Below are positions 28,454-29,563 of a stretch of DNA of 29,563 bases, one piece after another (position 1 is the stretch's first letter; the number at the start of each line of letters is the position of its first letter). The stretch comes from Lingula anatina (lineage: Eukaryota; Brachiopoda; Lingulata; Lingulida; Lingulidae). The DNA lies in the NCBI RefSeq assembly GCF_001039355.2, contig NW_019773712.1, positions 27,817 to 57,379 on the forward strand. Direction: 5' to 3'. The notes beneath the pieces are model-generated. The model made no database searches. It was not told the DNA's origin and saw only the letters and a program-made list of their open reading frames with translations. The translations under genes and the position numbers were made by a program.

Positions 28454-29154
28454 ATGTCGTTGGGTAATAACTCTAAAGCAAGCAGCTCTCGTCCCAGAGA
28501 AAAGAAAAAACGAAACAGGAAACTTATTTGGTTCAACCCGGCCACCATACTCGAAAAATGTAAGAACGAAAATCGGGCATATATTCCTACAGTTGCTAGA
28601 CAAGCATTTCCCTCGCGGAAGCAAGCTTTACCGATTATTCAACAAATCGACTGTAAAAGTAAGTTACTGTTGTATGAAAAACATATAGCAAATCATTCAC
28701 GGTCACAATAAAAAAAATTCTCAAAAACATGTTAGTTAACACTCAAGATAAGAAATGTAATTGTAGAGCTCCTAGTAAGTGTCCTTTGAGAGGGGAATGC
28801 TTGTCTAGCAACATTGTGTACCAAGCATCAGTCACTACTAAGGACAAATGCATGAAACATATAGGGCTTTGTGGTGGCCAATTTAAGTTGAGATACAATT
28901 AATAATCACACCAAGTCATTTAGAGACAAGAAATATGCTGCAGATACTGAGTTATCCAAATACATTTGGAAATTAACAGAAAATAAAACCCAGTATGACA
29001 TTGATGGGACATCATAAAGAAATCAACGTTGCAAAGGAGAAATCAGCACCTATGCAATCTTTGCTTAGACGAAAAACTGTTGATAATGATAACACCAGAT
29101 ACTCTGAATAAAAGAACTGAGATAATTACCACGTGTCGGCATAAAGTGACGTAA
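28454..29154 (+). mobile_element. Penelope-like retroelement, 3' end with GIY-YIG domain (inactive)
   Basis: Plus-strand segments in several frames follow the order of a Penelope-like element C-terminus. KKRNRKLIWFNP lies near 28502-28540. A Cys motif CNCRAPSKCPLRGECL starts at 28756. NIVYQASV and a HIGLCGGQFKLRYN stretch (YIG changed to HIG) follow. Then comes NNHTKSFRDKKYAADTELSK with YIWKL, where E of TELSKYIW matches the catalytic Glu position of GIY-YIG nucleases. Last is CNLCLDEKLLIM (29053) with LNKRTEIITTCRHK, ending at TAA 29152-29154. A stop (28709-28711), a frame change in the A-run at about 28711-28717, and further frameshifts near 28902 and 28990 inactivate it. Reverse transcriptase is not in the window, and the 5' side stops at the AT microsatellite. 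Confidence 0.85.
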
Positions 29155-29439
29155 CTAACACAGCGTGCGACGTAAGTGTCATCACGCTGTGTATGTAAAA
29201 CGGCTAATATAACCATTTTCAAATAAACCTCCTGACGATCGGGCATACCTTTTGGGTATTATTATTATAAAACAAGAAAAAGAAAAGAATTTACTTTTCA
29301 TATGACAACTGTTGGTGAAAAAATACAGAAGGAAAGAATATTTTTAGTTCTCAGTGAGTGTAAATTAGTAAATATTATATGAAACAAAAAATACCTGAAA
29401 TTATTGAAAATATGATTGAATAATCAGTGAGCACATTTG
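29155..29439. other. AT-rich flank of the Penelope-like element
   Basis: Starts with likely 3' non-coding sequence of the element. It includes a small inverted repeat ATACC-TTTTG-GGTAT near 29246-29260. Nothing else is recognised before the TTA tract. Confidence 0.4.
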
Positions 29440-29563
29440 CTCATTTATTATTATTATTATTATCATTATTAATGTACCACCAGCGTTAGCGCTGGCGGTA
29501 CACATGGTTTTAGTCCCGTCCGGATCGTTCCGCCGGCTCCTGCGGCTCCGCCGGCAGCTACCG
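29440..29563 (-). repeat. Repeat family X, copy 3 (inverted, cut by right edge)
   Basis: A (TTA)n tract (29445-29470) precedes GTACCACCAGCG ... CGCTGGCGGTAC (29474-29501), the same terminal hairpin as at 357-384. It continues into GTCCCGTCCGGATCGTTCCG and the GCCGGC-rich minisatellite, in the opposite orientation to copy 1. The stem here pairs 11 of 12 positions plus one G-T. Confidence 0.75.

Noticed and set aside
28361-28711. Long IYIYIY peptides on both strands
   Set aside because: They are translations of the AT microsatellite.
29230-29280. Hammerhead-like CTGACGA near the Penelope-like element 3' end
   Set aside because: The required GAAA core segment after a second stem is not in place, so a ribozyme is not supported here.
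1-29563. CRISPR arrays, bacterial operons or integrated virus genes
   Set aside because: Repeats here are satellites and transposon parts without spacer structure. No bacterial gene organisation or viral gene was seen.

Overview
This is eukaryotic genomic DNA from an animal. It is intron-rich and AT-rich and packed with transposon debris, with no bacterial-style gene layout. The repeat mix suggests a marine invertebrate: a Penelope-like element with a GIY-YIG domain, a CR1-type reverse transcriptase relic, tRNA-headed SINEs, short elements ending in CAGGGGCGGATCC-like sequence, AGGTCA-rich repeats, and a CCCAGCGGGCA-ended element full of TCAACGTTGA palindromes. I cannot tell from sequence alone whether it is a deuterostome such as a hemichordate, lancelet or echinoderm, or a lophotrochozoan.

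One host gene spans almost the whole window on the minus strand. I assembled seven coding exons by splice sites and reading phase: E1 26721-26901, E2 21299-21534, E3 13713-14622, E4 13372-13449, E5 8515-8727, E6 1417-1836 and E7 954-1214. They join without a stop into about 766 residues with four RRM-like folds of the kind found at the N-terminus of PARP14/PARP10 proteins (related folds occur in DTX3L and NMI/IFI35). RRM1 is E1+E2. A long polar linker with a short coiled coil is E3. RRM2 is E5+E6, RRM3 is E6+E7, and RRM4 starts in E7. Each RRM is cut by a phase-1 intron at the end of its last core beta strand. The gene seems to continue past the left edge, so catalytic or macro domains, if present, lie outside. 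A candidate promoter with ETS, CCAAT and NF-kB-like motifs lies at 27023-27130.

The introns hold most of the interest. From left to right: a 620-bp inverted-repeat transposon with a perfect 8-bp target duplication, carrying the start of a RecQ-like helicase (2164-2799), then tandemly duplicated; a tRNA-Arg-like relic (4400-4450); a perfect 17-bp hairpin (5009-5047); 206-bp tandem repeats (7711-8290); a CR1 relic (8960-9283); a three-unit 2.3-kb repeat (9859-12166); MITEs with TTA/TAA target duplications; a 1.66-kb foldback element with a perfect 8-bp target duplication (14706-16368); a 978-bp element with 110-bp inverted repeats (16775-17752); a composite tandem-repeat block split by a 1.59-kb element holding 61-bp and 109-bp satellites (19425-21017); a SINE (25347-25654); and more MITEs.

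Upstream of the gene, on the right, a 1.03-kb inverted-repeat element sits between AT microsatellites (27365-28392), followed by a frameshifted Penelope-like element 3' end (28454-29154). One dispersed repeat family with a terminal hairpin occurs in opposite orientations at the two window edges and again, interrupted, at 23876-25216.
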